Position numbers and translations under genes: made by a program. From Pseudomonadota bacterium (GTDB taxonomy: Bacteria > Pseudomonadota > Gammaproteobacteria > Burkholderiales > Burkholderiaceae_C), in contig JAJZUZ010000002.1 in assembly GCA_021845965.1 (NCBI GenBank), positions 1 through 64,000 on the forward strand: a DNA stretch of 64,000 bases, read 5' to 3'. The first letter of the stretch is position 1. Every line of letters starts with the position of its first letter. Positions 15,914-25,169 of the stretch are shown one piece after another. The notes below the pieces were generated by a model. It saw only the letters and a list, made by a program, of their open reading frames with translations. It was not told the DNA's origin and searched no databases.

Positions 15914-17044
15914 ATGACGACACGCCGCCAATTCGCGCTGGCTGCTGCCTCGATGCTGGCGGCACCGGCCGTGCTCAGGGCCCAGGGTAGCAACAAGATC
16001 ATTCTGGGCCAGTCCGCCGCCTTCACCGGTCCGGCCGCGGAACTGGGCATCCAGTTCCACCAGGGGGCCAAGCTCTGGTTCGACCAGGTCAACGCACAGG
16101 GCGGCGTGGGTGGCAAGACCATCGAGATCAAGATGCTGGACGACGGCTACGAGCCGGACCGCTGCGCGGCCAACACGCAAAAGCTGATCGCGGACGACGT
16201 GCATGCCCTGTTCGGTTACATCGGCACGCCGACCAGCCTGGCCGCGCTGCCGCTGCTGACCAAGGCCCAGATTCCTTTCATCGCGCCCTTCACCGGCGCC
16301 ATGGGGTTGCGCGAACCCTTCAACCGCCAGGTCTTCCACCTGCGCGCCTCCTACAACGACGAGACCGCGCTGATCGTCCGGCAGCTCACCAACCTGGGGC
16401 TGAAGAAGATCGCCGTCTTCTACCAGAATGACGCCTACGGCAAGGCCGGGCTGGACGGCGTGACGCTGGCCCTGGGCCAGCAGGGGCTCAAACCGATCGC
16501 GACCGCGACGGTCGAGCGCAACTCGGTGGACGTGGCTGCCGCCGTCAAGACCATCAACGCCGCCGCGCCCGACGCCGTGGTGCAGATCAGTGCCTACAAG
16601 TCTTGCGCCGCCTACATCCGCGCTGCGCGCCGGGCCGGCTACGGGGGCACCTTCTACAACGTGTCCTTCGTCGGCACGCAGGCGCTGGCCGACGAGCTGG
16701 GCAAGGACGGCGCCGGCGTGGTCGTGTCGCAGGTCATGCCCTCGCCCTACTCGCCCGCGCGCCCGATCGCGCGTGAATTCGCCGACGCAGTGAAGAAGGC
16801 CGGCGGCAGCGCCCAGGCCAACTTCTCCAGCATGGAAGGCTATCTGGCCGCCAAGGTGCTGACCGAGGGCCTGCGGCGCGCCGGCAGCCGCATCGGCAGC
16901 CGCGAGGGCCTGATCCAGGGGCTGGAAGCCATTGGCAGCCAGAGTTTTGGCGGTTTCCAGGTCGAGTTCTCCGGCAATGACCACGTGGCCTCCCACTTTG
17001 TCGAGCTGTCCATGCTCACGGGTGACGGCCGCGTGCGGACCTGA
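15914..17044 (+). CDS. Periplasmic branched-chain amino-acid-type binding protein
   Basis: This 376-residue periplasmic solute-binding protein belongs to the Peripla_BP_6 (LivJ-like) family. The ATG at 15914 begins TTRRQFALAAASMLAAPAVLRA, a signal peptide with a twin-arginine-like RRQF start. The mature part shows GQSAAFTGPAAELG, the usual ligand-pocket opening, and a KIAVFYQNDAYGKAGLDGV hinge segment. No permease or ATPase genes sit beside it, so it must work with a transporter elsewhere (two liv systems occur later in this window). The M20 amidohydrolase starts 68 bases downstream in the same direction, so the ligand may be an N-acyl amino acid or a related amide. That link is inference from order alone. 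Confidence 0.88.
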   Translation: MTTRRQFALAAASMLAAPAVLRAQGSNKIILGQSAAFTGPAAELGIQFHQGAKLWFDQVNAQGGVGGKTIEIKMLDDGYEPDRCAANTQKLIADDVHALFGYIGTPTSLAALPLLTKAQIPFIAPFTGAMGLREPFNRQVFHLRASYNDETALIVRQLTNLGLKKIAVFYQNDAYGKAGLDGVTLALGQQGLKPIATATVERNSVDVAAAVKTINAAAPDAVVQISAYKSCAAYIRAARRAGYGGTFYNVSFVGTQALADELGKDGAGVVVSQVMPSPYSPARPIAREFADAVKKAGGSAQANFSSMEGYLAAKVLTEGLRRAGSRIGSREGLIQGLEAIGSQSFGGFQVEFSGNDHVASHFVELSMLTGDGRVRT

Positions 17045-17112
17045 GTCTTGGCCCCGGGGCCGGGGTAAGCCCGCGATGGCAAGGGGGTCAGCTTGGGGCT
17101 AGACTCGGAACC

Positions 17113-18306
17113 ATGAAGGTCATCGATTCCATCGTCGCGCAGGCGGCCGGCATGGCCGCCCTGCGGCGCGACATCCACGCGCATCCCGAGCTGTGTTTCG
17201 AGGAACGCCGCACGGCCGATCTGGTGGCGGCCAGGCTCACCGAGTGGGGCATCCCGGTGCATCGCGGCCTGGGCGGCACGGGCGTGGTGGGCATCATCCG
17301 GCAGGGCAGTTCGACGCGTGCCATCGGTTTGCGGGCCGACATGGACGCCTTGCCGCTGCAGGAGAAGAACACCTTTGCCCATGCCAGCCGCCACGATGGC
17401 AAGATGCACGCCTGCGGCCACGACGGCCACACCGCCATGCTGCTGGCAGCCGCCCAGCATCTGGCGCGACAGCGCAACTTCGACGGCACGGTCTACCTCA
17501 TCTTCCAGCCGGCGGAAGAAGGCGGTGCCGGCGCCAACGAGATGATCAAGGAGGGCCTGTTCGAGCGGTTCCCCATGGAGGCGGTGTTCGGCATGCACAA
17601 CTGGCCCGGCATGCGCGCCGGCACCTTTGCCCTGAGCCCGGGGCCGGTGATGGCTTCCAGCAACGAGTTCAAGATCACGATCCGCGGCAAGGGCGGGCAT
17701 GCGGCCATGCCGCACAACGCCACCGATCCGGTGCTGGTGGCGTGCCAGATGGTGCAGGCCTTCCAGACCATCATCAGCCGCAACCTCAAGCCCATCGATG
17801 CCGGCGTCATCTCCGTCACCATGATCCACGCCGGTCATGCCAGCAACGTCATCGCCGACAGCTGCGAGCTGCAGGGCACGGTGCGCACGTTCACGCTGGA
17901 GGTGCTGGACCAGATCGAGGCGCGCATGCGCGAGGTGGCGCAACATACCTGCGCGGCCTTCGGCGCCAGCTGCGAGTTCGAGTTCGAGCGCAACTACCCG
18001 CCCACCATCAATGCCGAGCGCGAGGTGGAATTTGCACGTCGCATCATGGCGGAAATCGTGGGCGAGGCCAACGTGCTCAGGCAGGAGCCCACCATGGGGG
18101 CGGAAGACTTCGCCTTCATGCTGCAGGCCAAGCCCGGTGCCTATGCCTTCATCGGCAACGGCGACGGTGTGCACCGGGAGATGGGCCACGGTGGCGGCCC
18201 GTGCACGCTGCACAACCCGAGCTACGATTTCAACGACGAACTGATCCCCTTGGGCGCGACCTACTGGGTGAGGCTGGCCGAAGCCTGGCTGGCACCCGGC
18301 CGTTAG
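17113..18306 (+). CDS. M20-family amidohydrolase (hippurate hydrolase-like)
   Basis: This 397-residue cytoplasmic metallohydrolase should cleave an N-acyl amino acid or similar amide. Metal-binding residues are visible: HACGHDGHT with C101 and H103, FQPAEEGGAGA with the catalytic and metal-ligand glutamates near 139-140, and MGAEDFAFML near residue 338. The central dimerisation domain contains GKGGHAAMPHNATDPV. This is the arrangement of HipO and the IAA-amino acid hydrolases. It lies behind the binding protein in the same direction and ends 12 bases before the converging coaX stop. Confidence 0.92.
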   Translation: MKVIDSIVAQAAGMAALRRDIHAHPELCFEERRTADLVAARLTEWGIPVHRGLGGTGVVGIIRQGSSTRAIGLRADMDALPLQEKNTFAHASRHDGKMHACGHDGHTAMLLAAAQHLARQRNFDGTVYLIFQPAEEGGAGANEMIKEGLFERFPMEAVFGMHNWPGMRAGTFALSPGPVMASSNEFKITIRGKGGHAAMPHNATDPVLVACQMVQAFQTIISRNLKPIDAGVISVTMIHAGHASNVIADSCELQGTVRTFTLEVLDQIEARMREVAQHTCAAFGASCEFEFERNYPPTINAEREVEFARRIMAEIVGEANVLRQEPTMGAEDFAFMLQAKPGAYAFIGNGDGVHREMGHGGGPCTLHNPSYDFNDELIPLGATYWVRLAEAWLAPGR

Positions 18307-18318
18307 GCCGGTGCGGCC

Positions 18319-19095
18319 TCAGGACTTGTCGCAGAAGCCGCGATGCGCGGCGATCTGCAGCAGGCCGTCAAAGATCAGGCTGTCGACCAGTTCGAAGGGC
18401 GTGGCCAGGCTGGGCGCCATCTTCCAGCCCGCGCCGCCGGCCATCACGCACCAGGGCTCCGCACCGCAATGGGTCCGCACATGCTGCACCATGCGCTCCA
18501 TGGCGCCGGCAATCGCATAGGTGCCGCCGCTGGTCAGCGCGTCGCTGGTGTTGGTGGGGAAGGGGCGCACCTCGCCGGTGGGGACATGCAATCCGGCCGT
18601 GCCCGACTCCAGCGCGCGCAGCATGATGCCGTGGCCGGGCAGGATGTAGCCGCCCAGGAACCTGCCGCCGGCATCAATGGCCTCCACCGTGACCGCCGTG
18701 CCCACCATGGCCACGACGATGGGGCGCGGCTGGCCCATGTCCAGCATGCGGTGCCAGGCGCCGATCATCGCCACCCAGCGGTCCGGACCCAGGCGGGCGG
18801 GATGGTCATAGCCGTTGCTCAGGCCCGCTTCCTGCGCACTGGAGATCACCCATTGGGCCGAGATGTCCCAGTGTTCCATCTGCGCCTCGACGCGGTGCTT
18901 GACGGCGTCGCTGGCCACCACGCAACCCAGCATGCAGCTGGGCGCCGGCAGCTGGGCCCAGGCGGTGTCGCCGAGGCGGTCGATGTTGTCCAGGAATTCG
19001 GCGCCCTGGGCCTGCACCCGGGCGCCCGGCCGCGGTGCATCAAACAGGGCCCACTTGAGGCGGGTGTTGCCAACGTCGATGGCGAGAAAAGACAT
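18319..19095 (-). CDS. coaX: Type III pantothenate kinase
   Basis: This 258-residue enzyme catalyses the first step of coenzyme A synthesis. It shows the ASKHA-fold signatures of Coa[14 protein letters not shown] at the N-terminus, [22 protein letters not shown], and [17 protein letters not shown]. The length is normal. In many betaproteobacteria coaX follows birA, but no birA is seen here. The next gene on the same strand upstream is the persulfide dioxygenase fusion, 58 bases away. Confidence 0.95.
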   Translation of the reverse strand: MSFLAIDVGNTRLKWALFDAPRPGARVQAQGAEFLDNIDRLGDTAWAQLPAPSCMLGCVVASDAVKHRVEAQMEHWDISAQWVISSAQEAGLSNGYDHPARLGPDRWVAMIGAWHRMLDMGQPRPIVVAMVGTAVTVEAIDAGGRFLGGYILPGHGIMLRALESGTAGLHVPTGEVRPFPTNTSDALTSGGTYAIAGAMERMVQHVRTHCGAEPWCVMAGGAGWKMAPSLATPFELVDSLIFDGLLQIAAHRGFCDKS

Positions 19096-19153
19096 GTGCT
19101 GGATTCAGTTCGCGGCGTTTGGCATCATAAACAAGACGGGCCGTTGGGCTGTC

Positions 19154-20278
19154 TCAACCCTGGCGCCAGGGCAGACCGTGGAAGCGCCAGCCGCCCTTGC
19201 GGCCGCGGTGGGCGTGCTCATCCGGATCGCCTTCGAAACCTTCCAGGATGTTGTAGGCCTCCAGGCCAAGTTCCGTGGCGCGGCGCGCTGCGGCAATCGA
19301 GCGCGCACCGCTGCGGCACAGCATGAGGGCCTTCTTGCCCGCCGGCACGGCCGCCGTGAGGCCGGCATCGAAGTCCGCGTTGGGCACCATGCCAGGCCAC
19401 TGCTTCCACGCCAGGCCGAGCGCGCCCGGGACGAAACCCACCCATTCGCGCTCGGCGTCGCTGCGCACGTCCACCAGGACGGCATCGCCGGCCTGCACCC
19501 ATTGCCAGGCCAGCTGCGGTGAGACATTGCCCGCGTAGCCCTCGGCGGGGCGTACCGCCATCAGCGCAGCGCCGTCGGCGTCGTGGCGCAGACCGGATTG
19601 CAGATTGGCCGGCACGGCCTCGTCGATGCGGCGCGGCTTGGGCAGATGCAGGCTGTCCATGATGGCCTGGAATTCCGCCAGTGTCTTGCCCGCCACGCGC
19701 GGATTGCCGGCCTTCTCCGCCCCGATGGTCGAGTGGCTGCGCCCCTGGTAGTCATGGCCGGGCCAGACGAGCGTGTCATCGGGCAGCGCGAACAGCACTT
19801 CCGTCAGGCTGCGGTACAGCGCTTCGGCACTGCCCGACTGGAAGTCGGTGCGGCCGCAGCCATGGATGAGCAGGGTGTCGCCGGTGAAGACATGGCGCTG
19901 CCCGTCGGTCTCCCAGGTGTAGCTCATGCTGCCCGCCGTGTGGCCGGGGGTGTGCAGCGCGCGGATCTGCTGGCTGCCGAACTTCAGTGTGTCGCCGTGC
20001 TGCAGCTGCACGGCGGCGGTAAGGATGCCGCAGCCGGCCGGCGCCGCCGTGCGTGCACCGGCGTGCTCGGCCAGCAGGCCGGCGCTGGTGATGTGGTCAG
20101 CGTGGGCGTGCGTCTCCACGGCCCACAGCAGCTTGAGGCCATACTCGCGCAACACGCGCAGGTCGCGTTCCAGCTGCTCGTCCACCGGGTCGATGATCAG
20201 AGCATCGCGGGTGGTCGCGTCAAACAGCAGGTAGGTGTAGGTGCTGGAAGCCGGATCGAAGAGCTGGATCGGGTTCAT
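19154..20278 (-). CDS. Persulfide dioxygenase-rhodanese fusion
   Basis: This 374-residue protein joins an ETHE1/Blh-type metallo-beta-lactamase domain (about 1-240) to a rhodanese domain (about 255-370). The first domain has THAHADHITSAG (HxHxDH), HTPGHTAGSMS and GDTLLIHGCGRTDFQ, the metal ligands and fingerprint of persulfide dioxygenases. The second ends with the LCRSGARS active-site cysteine loop. Known fusions of this kind oxidise glutathione persulfide to sulfite, and the rhodanese can then form thiosulfate. No sqr gene lies nearby. The rhodanese half has a complete-looking active site, so both activities are plausible. Confidence 0.92.
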   Translation of the reverse strand: MNPIQLFDPASSTYTYLLFDATTRDALIIDPVDEQLERDLRVLREYGLKLLWAVETHAHADHITSAGLLAEHAGARTAAPAGCGILTAAVQLQHGDTLKFGSQQIRALHTPGHTAGSMSYTWETDGQRHVFTGDTLLIHGCGRTDFQSGSAEALYRSLTEVLFALPDDTLVWPGHDYQGRSHSTIGAEKAGNPRVAGKTLAEFQAIMDSLHLPKPRRIDEAVPANLQSGLRHDADGAALMAVRPAEGYAGNVSPQLAWQWVQAGDAVLVDVRSDAEREWVGFVPGALGLAWKQWPGMVPNADFDAGLTAAVPAGKKALMLCRSGARSIAAARRATELGLEAYNILEGFEGDPDEHAHRGRKGGWRFHGLPWRQG

Positions 20279-20400
20279 GGTGGGCCTGTCAGTTCGGGTG
20301 CCCGCAAGGCGGCGCAGGAAGAACCCTGAAGGATACGCAAAAACGGCCGGGCCCGCGTCCCGGGCGTCCGGGAGCGGGCCCGTGCCGTGTCACCGGCGGG

Positions 20401-21186
20401 TCAGACGATCTTCACGCTCAGGTTGGGCAGGCCGTCGATGTGCATCTCGATCACGTCGCCGCGCACCACCGGGCCCACGTTCTCGGGCGTGCCGCAGTAG
20501 ATGATGTCGCCGGGGAAGAGCTCGTTGGCTTCCGACAGCTTGCTGATCTGCTCGGCCACGTTCCAGATCATCTGGTTCAGGTTGGCGTTCTGCTTGAGCT
20601 GGCCGTTGACCTTGAGCCAGATGGCGCCCTGCGTGAAATGACCGGTCTGCGCCACCGTGTGCACCGCACCGACGACGGCGGAGTGGTCGAAGCTCTTGCC
20701 GATTTCCCACGGCTTCTTCTGGTCGCCCATGGCCCGCTGCAGGTCGCGGCGCGTCATGTCCAGGCCGAGGCTGTAGCCAAAGACATGCTCCAGCGCCTTT
20801 TCGGCCGGGATGCTCTTGCCGCCCTTGCCCAGGCAGGCCACCAGCTCGGCCTCGTAATGGTAGTTCTTGGTCAGCGTGGGATAGGGGTGGTCGGCCACCG
20901 TGCCGGCGGGCACGTGCTGGATGGCATCGGTCGGCTTCTGGAAGAAGAAGGGCGGCTCGCGATTCGGATCGGAACCCATCTCGCGCGCATGCGCCGCGTA
21001 GTTGCGGCCGATGCAATAGATGCGGCGCACCGGGAACAGCTCGTCCGTGCCGACGATGGGTAGGTAGGTGTCGGCCACCGCGAAGGGGGTGCGCGGCTTG
21101 TTCTGTGCCACGCCCGGCAATGCACAGCCGGCCAGTGCGCCGCTCGTCACCAGCGCGGTGTTCTGGAAAAAGTGTCGTCGATCCAT
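20401..21186 (-). CDS. Fumarylacetoacetate hydrolase-family protein with export signal
   Basis: This 261-residue protein carries the FAH fold: RRIYCIGRNYAAHAREMG, the FFFQKPTDA loop, NYHYEAELVACLGKGG with metal-ligand acidic residues, GYSLGLDMTRRDLQ, and GDIIYCGTPENVGPV at the end. Family members hydrolyse or decarboxylate acylpyruvate-like compounds and are usually cytosolic. This one starts MDRRHFFQNTALVTSGALAGC: a twin-arginine-like RRHFF, a hydrophobic stretch and a lipobox-like LAGC. It may therefore be exported as a folded enzyme and perhaps lipid-anchored. I chose the ATG at 21186 because the longer upstream frame is only antisense to the TRAP genes. The TRAP binding-protein gene diverges from it. 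Confidence 0.88.
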   Translation of the reverse strand: MDRRHFFQNTALVTSGALAGCALPGVAQNKPRTPFAVADTYLPIVGTDELFPVRRIYCIGRNYAAHAREMGSDPNREPPFFFQKPTDAIQHVPAGTVADHPYPTLTKNYHYEAELVACLGKGGKSIPAEKALEHVFGYSLGLDMTRRDLQRAMGDQKKPWEIGKSFDHSAVVGAVHTVAQTGHFTQGAIWLKVNGQLKQNANLNQMIWNVAEQISKLSEANELFPGDIIYCGTPENVGPVVRGDVIEMHIDGLPNLSVKIV

Positions 21187-21396
21187 CTGTCGTCTCCTCG
21201 TTGTTGGGTCGGGGTTGGCAGCCGCAACGATCGCTGGCCGGCCGAAACCGACGTTATACGAAAAGTGAAAACTGATTTTCACGACGGTCATCGCCGGCCC
21301 CCGGGAAACCCCTAGGGGTGCACCGGAATGGCAGGTAGGAGAATCAATGTAAACGGTAAGTAAACACAGCTTTCCGTCCAACCCATGGAGATCCAC

Positions 21397-22518
21397 ATGA
21401 CCGAGAACAAAACCCCGAATCGCCGCAGCCTGCTCAAGGGCGCCGCTGTCGCCGCTGGCGCGATGGCCGCCCCGATGGTGTCCACGGCCCAGACGGCCAC
21501 CACCCTGCGGTTCCAGAGCACCTGGCCGTCGAAGGACATCTTCCACGAATACGCCACCGACTTTGCCGCCATGGTCAACCGCATGTCCGGCGGCAAGCTG
21601 AAGATCGAGGTGTTGGCAGCCGGTTCCGTGGTGCCGGCCTTCCAGCTGCTGGACGCCGTGAACAAGGGCACCCTTGACGGTGGCCACGGCGTGCTGGCCT
21701 ACTGGTACGGCAAGAACTCGGCGCTGGCCCTGTGGGGCTCCGGCCCGGCCTTCGGCATGGACCCCAATATGGTGCTGGCCTGGCATCAGTACGGTGGCGG
21801 CAAGGAACTGCTGCAGGACATCTACAAGAGCCTGAACATCGACGTGGTGTCCTATGTCTACGGCCCCATGCCGACGCAGCCGCTGGGCTGGTTCAAGAAG
21901 CCCATCGCCAAGGTCAGCGACCTGAAGGGCCTGAAGTACCGTACCGTGGGTCTGGCCGTGGACGTGTTCACCGAACTGGGCTGCGCGGTCAACCCGCTGC
22001 CCGGTGGCGAGATCGTGCCGGCGCTGGACCGTGGCCTGCTCGACGCAGCCGAGTTCAACAACGCCACGTCCGACCGCATCCTGGGCTTCCCCGACGTGGC
22101 CAAGAACTGCATGCTGCAGAGCTTCCACCAGTCCGGCGAACAGTTCGAGATCCTGTTCAACAAGACCAAGCTGAACACGCTGCCGGCCGAACTGCGCGCC
22201 ATCATCGACTCGGCCGTCTCCGCATCGTCGGCAGAAATGGCCTGGAAGGCGATCGAGCGCAACTCCAAGGACTACATCGAGCTGCGGACCAAGGACAAGG
22301 TCAATTTCTACAAGACGCCTGACGCCATCCTGCGCGCCCAGCTCGATGCCTGGGACAAGGTGATTGCCAAGAAATCGGCCGAGAATCCGATGTTCAAGAA
22401 GGTGCTGGATTCGCAGCGCGCCTACGCGCAGCGTGCAGGCCAGTGGCAGAATGACTACATGGTCGACTTCAAGATGGCCTACAACCACTACTTTGCCAAG
22501 AAGGGCAAGAAGGCCTAA
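21397..22518 (+). CDS. dctP: TRAP transporter substrate-binding protein (DctP-type)
   Basis: This 373-residue periplasmic receptor serves a TRAP transporter. I start it at the ATG at 21397 (MTENKTPNRRSLLKG), which gives a good twin-arginine signal peptide ending around VSTAQ. Mature sequence such as TLRFQSTWPSKDIFHEYATDF, GGKLKIEVLAAGSVVPAFQLLD and LKGLKYRTVG is typical of the DctP family, including the arginine that binds the ligand carboxylate. The subgroup resembles mannitol/chloroaromatic or keto-acid TRAP receptors, but the ligand cannot be fixed. The permease genes follow after a 94-base gap that holds a strong hairpin. Confidence 0.92.
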   Translation: MTENKTPNRRSLLKGAAVAAGAMAAPMVSTAQTATTLRFQSTWPSKDIFHEYATDFAAMVNRMSGGKLKIEVLAAGSVVPAFQLLDAVNKGTLDGGHGVLAYWYGKNSALALWGSGPAFGMDPNMVLAWHQYGGGKELLQDIYKSLNIDVVSYVYGPMPTQPLGWFKKPIAKVSDLKGLKYRTVGLAVDVFTELGCAVNPLPGGEIVPALDRGLLDAAEFNNATSDRILGFPDVAKNCMLQSFHQSGEQFEILFNKTKLNTLPAELRAIIDSAVSASSAEMAWKAIERNSKDYIELRTKDKVNFYKTPDAILRAQLDAWDKVIAKKSAENPMFKKVLDSQRAYAQRAGQWQNDYMVDFKMAYNHYFAKKGKKA

Positions 22519-22547
22519 GTACTCGGACCGGCTGGTCTGACCGGCAC

Positions 22548-22579
22548 GAGGGCGCTGCGACTTCCATCGCAGCGCCCTC
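22548..22579 (+). terminator. Intercistronic hairpin between dctP and dctQ
   Basis: GAGGGCGCTGCGA-CTTCCA-TCGCAGCGCCCTC forms a perfect 13-pair stem with a six-base loop and no T tract. It probably stabilises the dctP message or partly terminates transcription, so that more receptor than permease is made. This is a common layout in binding-protein operons. Confidence 0.6.
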
Positions 22580-22612
22580 TGCACATTAGAAACCACTGTA
22601 AACGGATCGTAA

Positions 22613-23233
22613 ATGCAGAACTTACTGCTCAAGGTGGACAAGCTCTCCACCTTCATTGGCAAGCTGTTTGCCTGGGCGGCGCTGTTGCTCACCCTGCTCA
22701 TCAGCTGGGAAGTCTTTTCGCGCTATGTGCTCAACCACCCGCATGCCTGGGTGCTGGACCTCCAGATCATGATGTATGGCGCCATGTTCATGACGGCGGG
22801 CGCCTATACGCTGGCCAAGGATGGCCATGTGCGTGGCGACGTGCTGTACGGCTTCTTCAAGCCGCGCACGCAGGCCACGCTGGACCTCATCCTCTATTTC
22901 CTGTTCTTCATCCCTGGCATCATCGCCCTGACCTGGGCCGGCTGGACCTTCTTCAGCGAATCGCTGGCGATCCGGGAGCAGACGTTCAACGCCGATCCGC
23001 TGCCGGTCTATCCGTTCAAGTTCATCATCCCTCTTTCCGGCGCCATTCTGCTGCTGCAGGGCATCGTGGAGATCATCCGCTGCATCATGTGCATCCGCGA
23101 CGGTGAGTGGCCTTCGCGTGAGGAGGACGTGGAAGAGGTGGATGTCGACAAGCTCAAGGCGATGGTGCACGTGAAAGACGAAGACATCGCGGCCCTCGAC
23201 AAGTATGTGACGCATGAGGGTGCCAACAAATGA
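22613..23233 (+). CDS. dctQ: TRAP transporter small permease (DctQ-type)
   Basis: This 206-residue inner-membrane protein has four predicted helices (about residues 15-37, 50-72, 90-110 and 138-160), the normal DctQ topology. SWEVFSRYVLNHPHAW is the family motif after the first helix. The C-terminal 45 residues form an acidic, lysine-rich cytoplasmic tail (REEDVEEVDVDKLKAMV) that is longer than usual. It overlaps the large permease gene by four bases (ATGA), so the two subunits should be made together. Confidence 0.92.
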   Translation: MQNLLLKVDKLSTFIGKLFAWAALLLTLLISWEVFSRYVLNHPHAWVLDLQIMMYGAMFMTAGAYTLAKDGHVRGDVLYGFFKPRTQATLDLILYFLFFIPGIIALTWAGWTFFSESLAIREQTFNADPLPVYPFKFIIPLSGAILLLQGIVEIIRCIMCIRDGEWPSREEDVEEVDVDKLKAMVHVKDEDIAALDKYVTHEGANK

Positions 23234-25146
23234 AAATCCGCAAAGAACTCTGGTTCGGCTTCACGCTGATGGGGCTGATCATCGCTGGCGCGCTGGCGAT
23301 GTTGCTGGGCGCCGACAAGATCACCAACGGCCACATCGGCCTGCTGATGCTCTCGCTGGTGGTCGTGGCCATCATGCTGGGTTTCCCGACGGCCTTCACC
23401 CTGATGGGCATGGGCATGATCTTCACCTGGCTGGCCTATGACCGCGACACCGGCAAGGCGCTGGACCTGATGGTGCAGGCCGCTTACAAGGTGATGGGCA
23501 GCGACGTGCTCATCTCCATCCCCCTGTTCGTGTTCATGGGCTACCTGGTCGAACGCGCGAACCTGATCGAGAAGCTTTTCAAGAGCTTGCACCTGTCCCT
23601 GGTGCGTGTGCCGGGCGCGCTGGCCGTGGCGACGCTGGTGACCTGCGCCGTCTTTGCGACCGCCACCGGCATCGTCGGTGCCGTCGTGACGCTGATGGGG
23701 TTGCTGGCCCTGCCGGCCATGCTGAAGGCAGGCTATGACGTGAAACTGTCCGCCGGTGCCATCACCGCCGGCGGCTGCCTGGGCATCCTGATCCCGCCCT
23801 CCGTGCTGCTGATCGTCTACGGAGCGACGGCCGGTGTGTCGGTCGTCCAGCTCTACGCGGGCGCCTTCTTCCCCGGTCTCATGCTCGCCGGCCTCTACAT
23901 CGGCTACGTCATCATCGTGGCCAAGCTCAAGCCGTCGATGGCGCCGCCACTCGCCGAGAACGAGCGCTACGTGCCGCTGCCCCCGATGAGCGAGAAGCTG
24001 GCCCCTGCGCATTCCGCGCGGGCGCTGCCGACCCTGCTGGGCGCTCTCAAGGGCAAGCGCAACCAGGACGTGCCGACGGGCTACATCGTCAAGCAATTGT
24101 TCGTCGTGCTGATGCCCGCGATTCTCTTTGCCGCGATCGCGCTCTGGAGCTACGCCAGTGTTACGGCGCCCGAGGTGAAAGAGGTGGTGACGCTGCAGGC
24201 CATGGGCACGACCACGGCCGATGCGGACGAAGGGTCCGAGGACGAGTCGGGCCTCGCCGCGCCGCCGGGTGCGGAGGACGAGGGCGTGAAGGAGCCCCCG
24301 GGCGCCGAGCCGGATGAGGCTCAGTCGCCGCAAGCTGCAGCCAGCGCTGTCGCAGAGCCGCCGGCAGCGGCGCCGGCGGCACCTGAGCGTGTGCCTGCAT
24401 CCGCCGGGTACTGGATCGGCCTGGCTGTCGGTGCGGGCGTGCTCGTCGGCTATTACGCCTTCCTGAGCTTCACGCGTCTTGAGATTTTCAAGATGCTGCT
24501 GACCAGCTTCTTCCCGTTGCTCCTGATGATCCTGGCGGTGTTGGGTTCCATCGTGCTGGGCCTTGCAACGCCCACCGAAGCGGCCGCCATGGGGGCGCTG
24601 GGTGGCCTGTTGCTGGCGGCGGCCTATCGCCAGTTGACCTTCACCGTCGTCAAGGAAAGCGTCTTCCTGACCGCGAAGACCTCGGCCATGGTGTGCTGGC
24701 TCTTCGTCGGCTCCGCCATCTTCTCCGCTGCCTTCGCGCTGCTGGGCGGCCAGGAGCTGGTGGAGCACTGGGTGCTGTCGATGAACCTGACCAAGACCCA
24801 GTTCCTGGTGCTGAGCCAGGTCATCATCTTCATCCTGGGCTGGCCGCTGGAATGGACCGAGATCATCGTGATCTTCATGCCGATCTTCATCCCGCTGCTG
24901 ACGCACTTCAACGTCGATCCGCTGTTCTTCGGCCTGCTCGTCGCGCTGAACCTGCAGACCGCCTTCCTGAGCCCGCCGGTGGCGATGTCGGCCTTCTACC
25001 TGAAGGGGGTCAGCCCGCCGCACGTGACGCTGAACCAGATCTTCGCTGGCATGCTGCCCTTTATGGGCATCCAGATCCTGGCCATCGTGCTGCTGTACAT
25101 GTTCCCGGGCATCGGGCTCTGGCTGCCGCAGCTGCTGTACAGGTAA
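23230..25146 (+). CDS. dctM: TRAP transporter large permease (DctM-type) with acidic insert
   Basis: This 638-residue inner-membrane protein is the ion-coupled transport subunit. Typical DctM sequences are seen: GFPTAFTLMGMGMIFTWLAY, SDVLISIPLFVFMGYLVERANL, GGCLGILIPPSVLLIVYG and GLATPTEAAAMGALGGLLLA. It is about 200 residues longer than a standard DctM of some 425. The extra length falls between residues about 245 and 420. It includes two added hydrophobic segments (about 283-303 and 396-419) around a Glu/Asp/Pro/Ala-rich stretch (about 312-392) with no similarity I know. A strong terminator follows. Confidence 0.92.
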   Translation: MKIRKELWFGFTLMGLIIAGALAMLLGADKITNGHIGLLMLSLVVVAIMLGFPTAFTLMGMGMIFTWLAYDRDTGKALDLMVQAAYKVMGSDVLISIPLFVFMGYLVERANLIEKLFKSLHLSLVRVPGALAVATLVTCAVFATATGIVGAVVTLMGLLALPAMLKAGYDVKLSAGAITAGGCLGILIPPSVLLIVYGATAGVSVVQLYAGAFFPGLMLAGLYIGYVIIVAKLKPSMAPPLAENERYVPLPPMSEKLAPAHSARALPTLLGALKGKRNQDVPTGYIVKQLFVVLMPAILFAAIALWSYASVTAPEVKEVVTLQAMGTTTADADEGSEDESGLAAPPGAEDEGVKEPPGAEPDEAQSPQAAASAVAEPPAAAPAAPERVPASAGYWIGLAVGAGVLVGYYAFLSFTRLEIFKMLLTSFFPLLLMILAVLGSIVLGLATPTEAAAMGALGGLLLAAAYRQLTFTVVKESVFLTAKTSAMVCWLFVGSAIFSAAFALLGGQELVEHWVLSMNLTKTQFLVLSQVIIFILGWPLEWTEIIVIFMPIFIPLLTHFNVDPLFFGLLVALNLQTAFLSPPVAMSAFYLKGVSPPHVTLNQIFAGMLPFMGIQILAIVLLYMFPGIGLWLPQLLYR

Positions 25147-25169
25147 TCAGTTGCCGACGTGCAGAGCAA

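Noticed and set aside
15765-15917. 50-codon leader peptide ending in an ATGA overlap with the binding-protein gene
   Set aside because: It has no ribosome-binding site and its codons are unlike a coding leader; the overlap may be chance. The hairpin inside it is kept as a separate observation.
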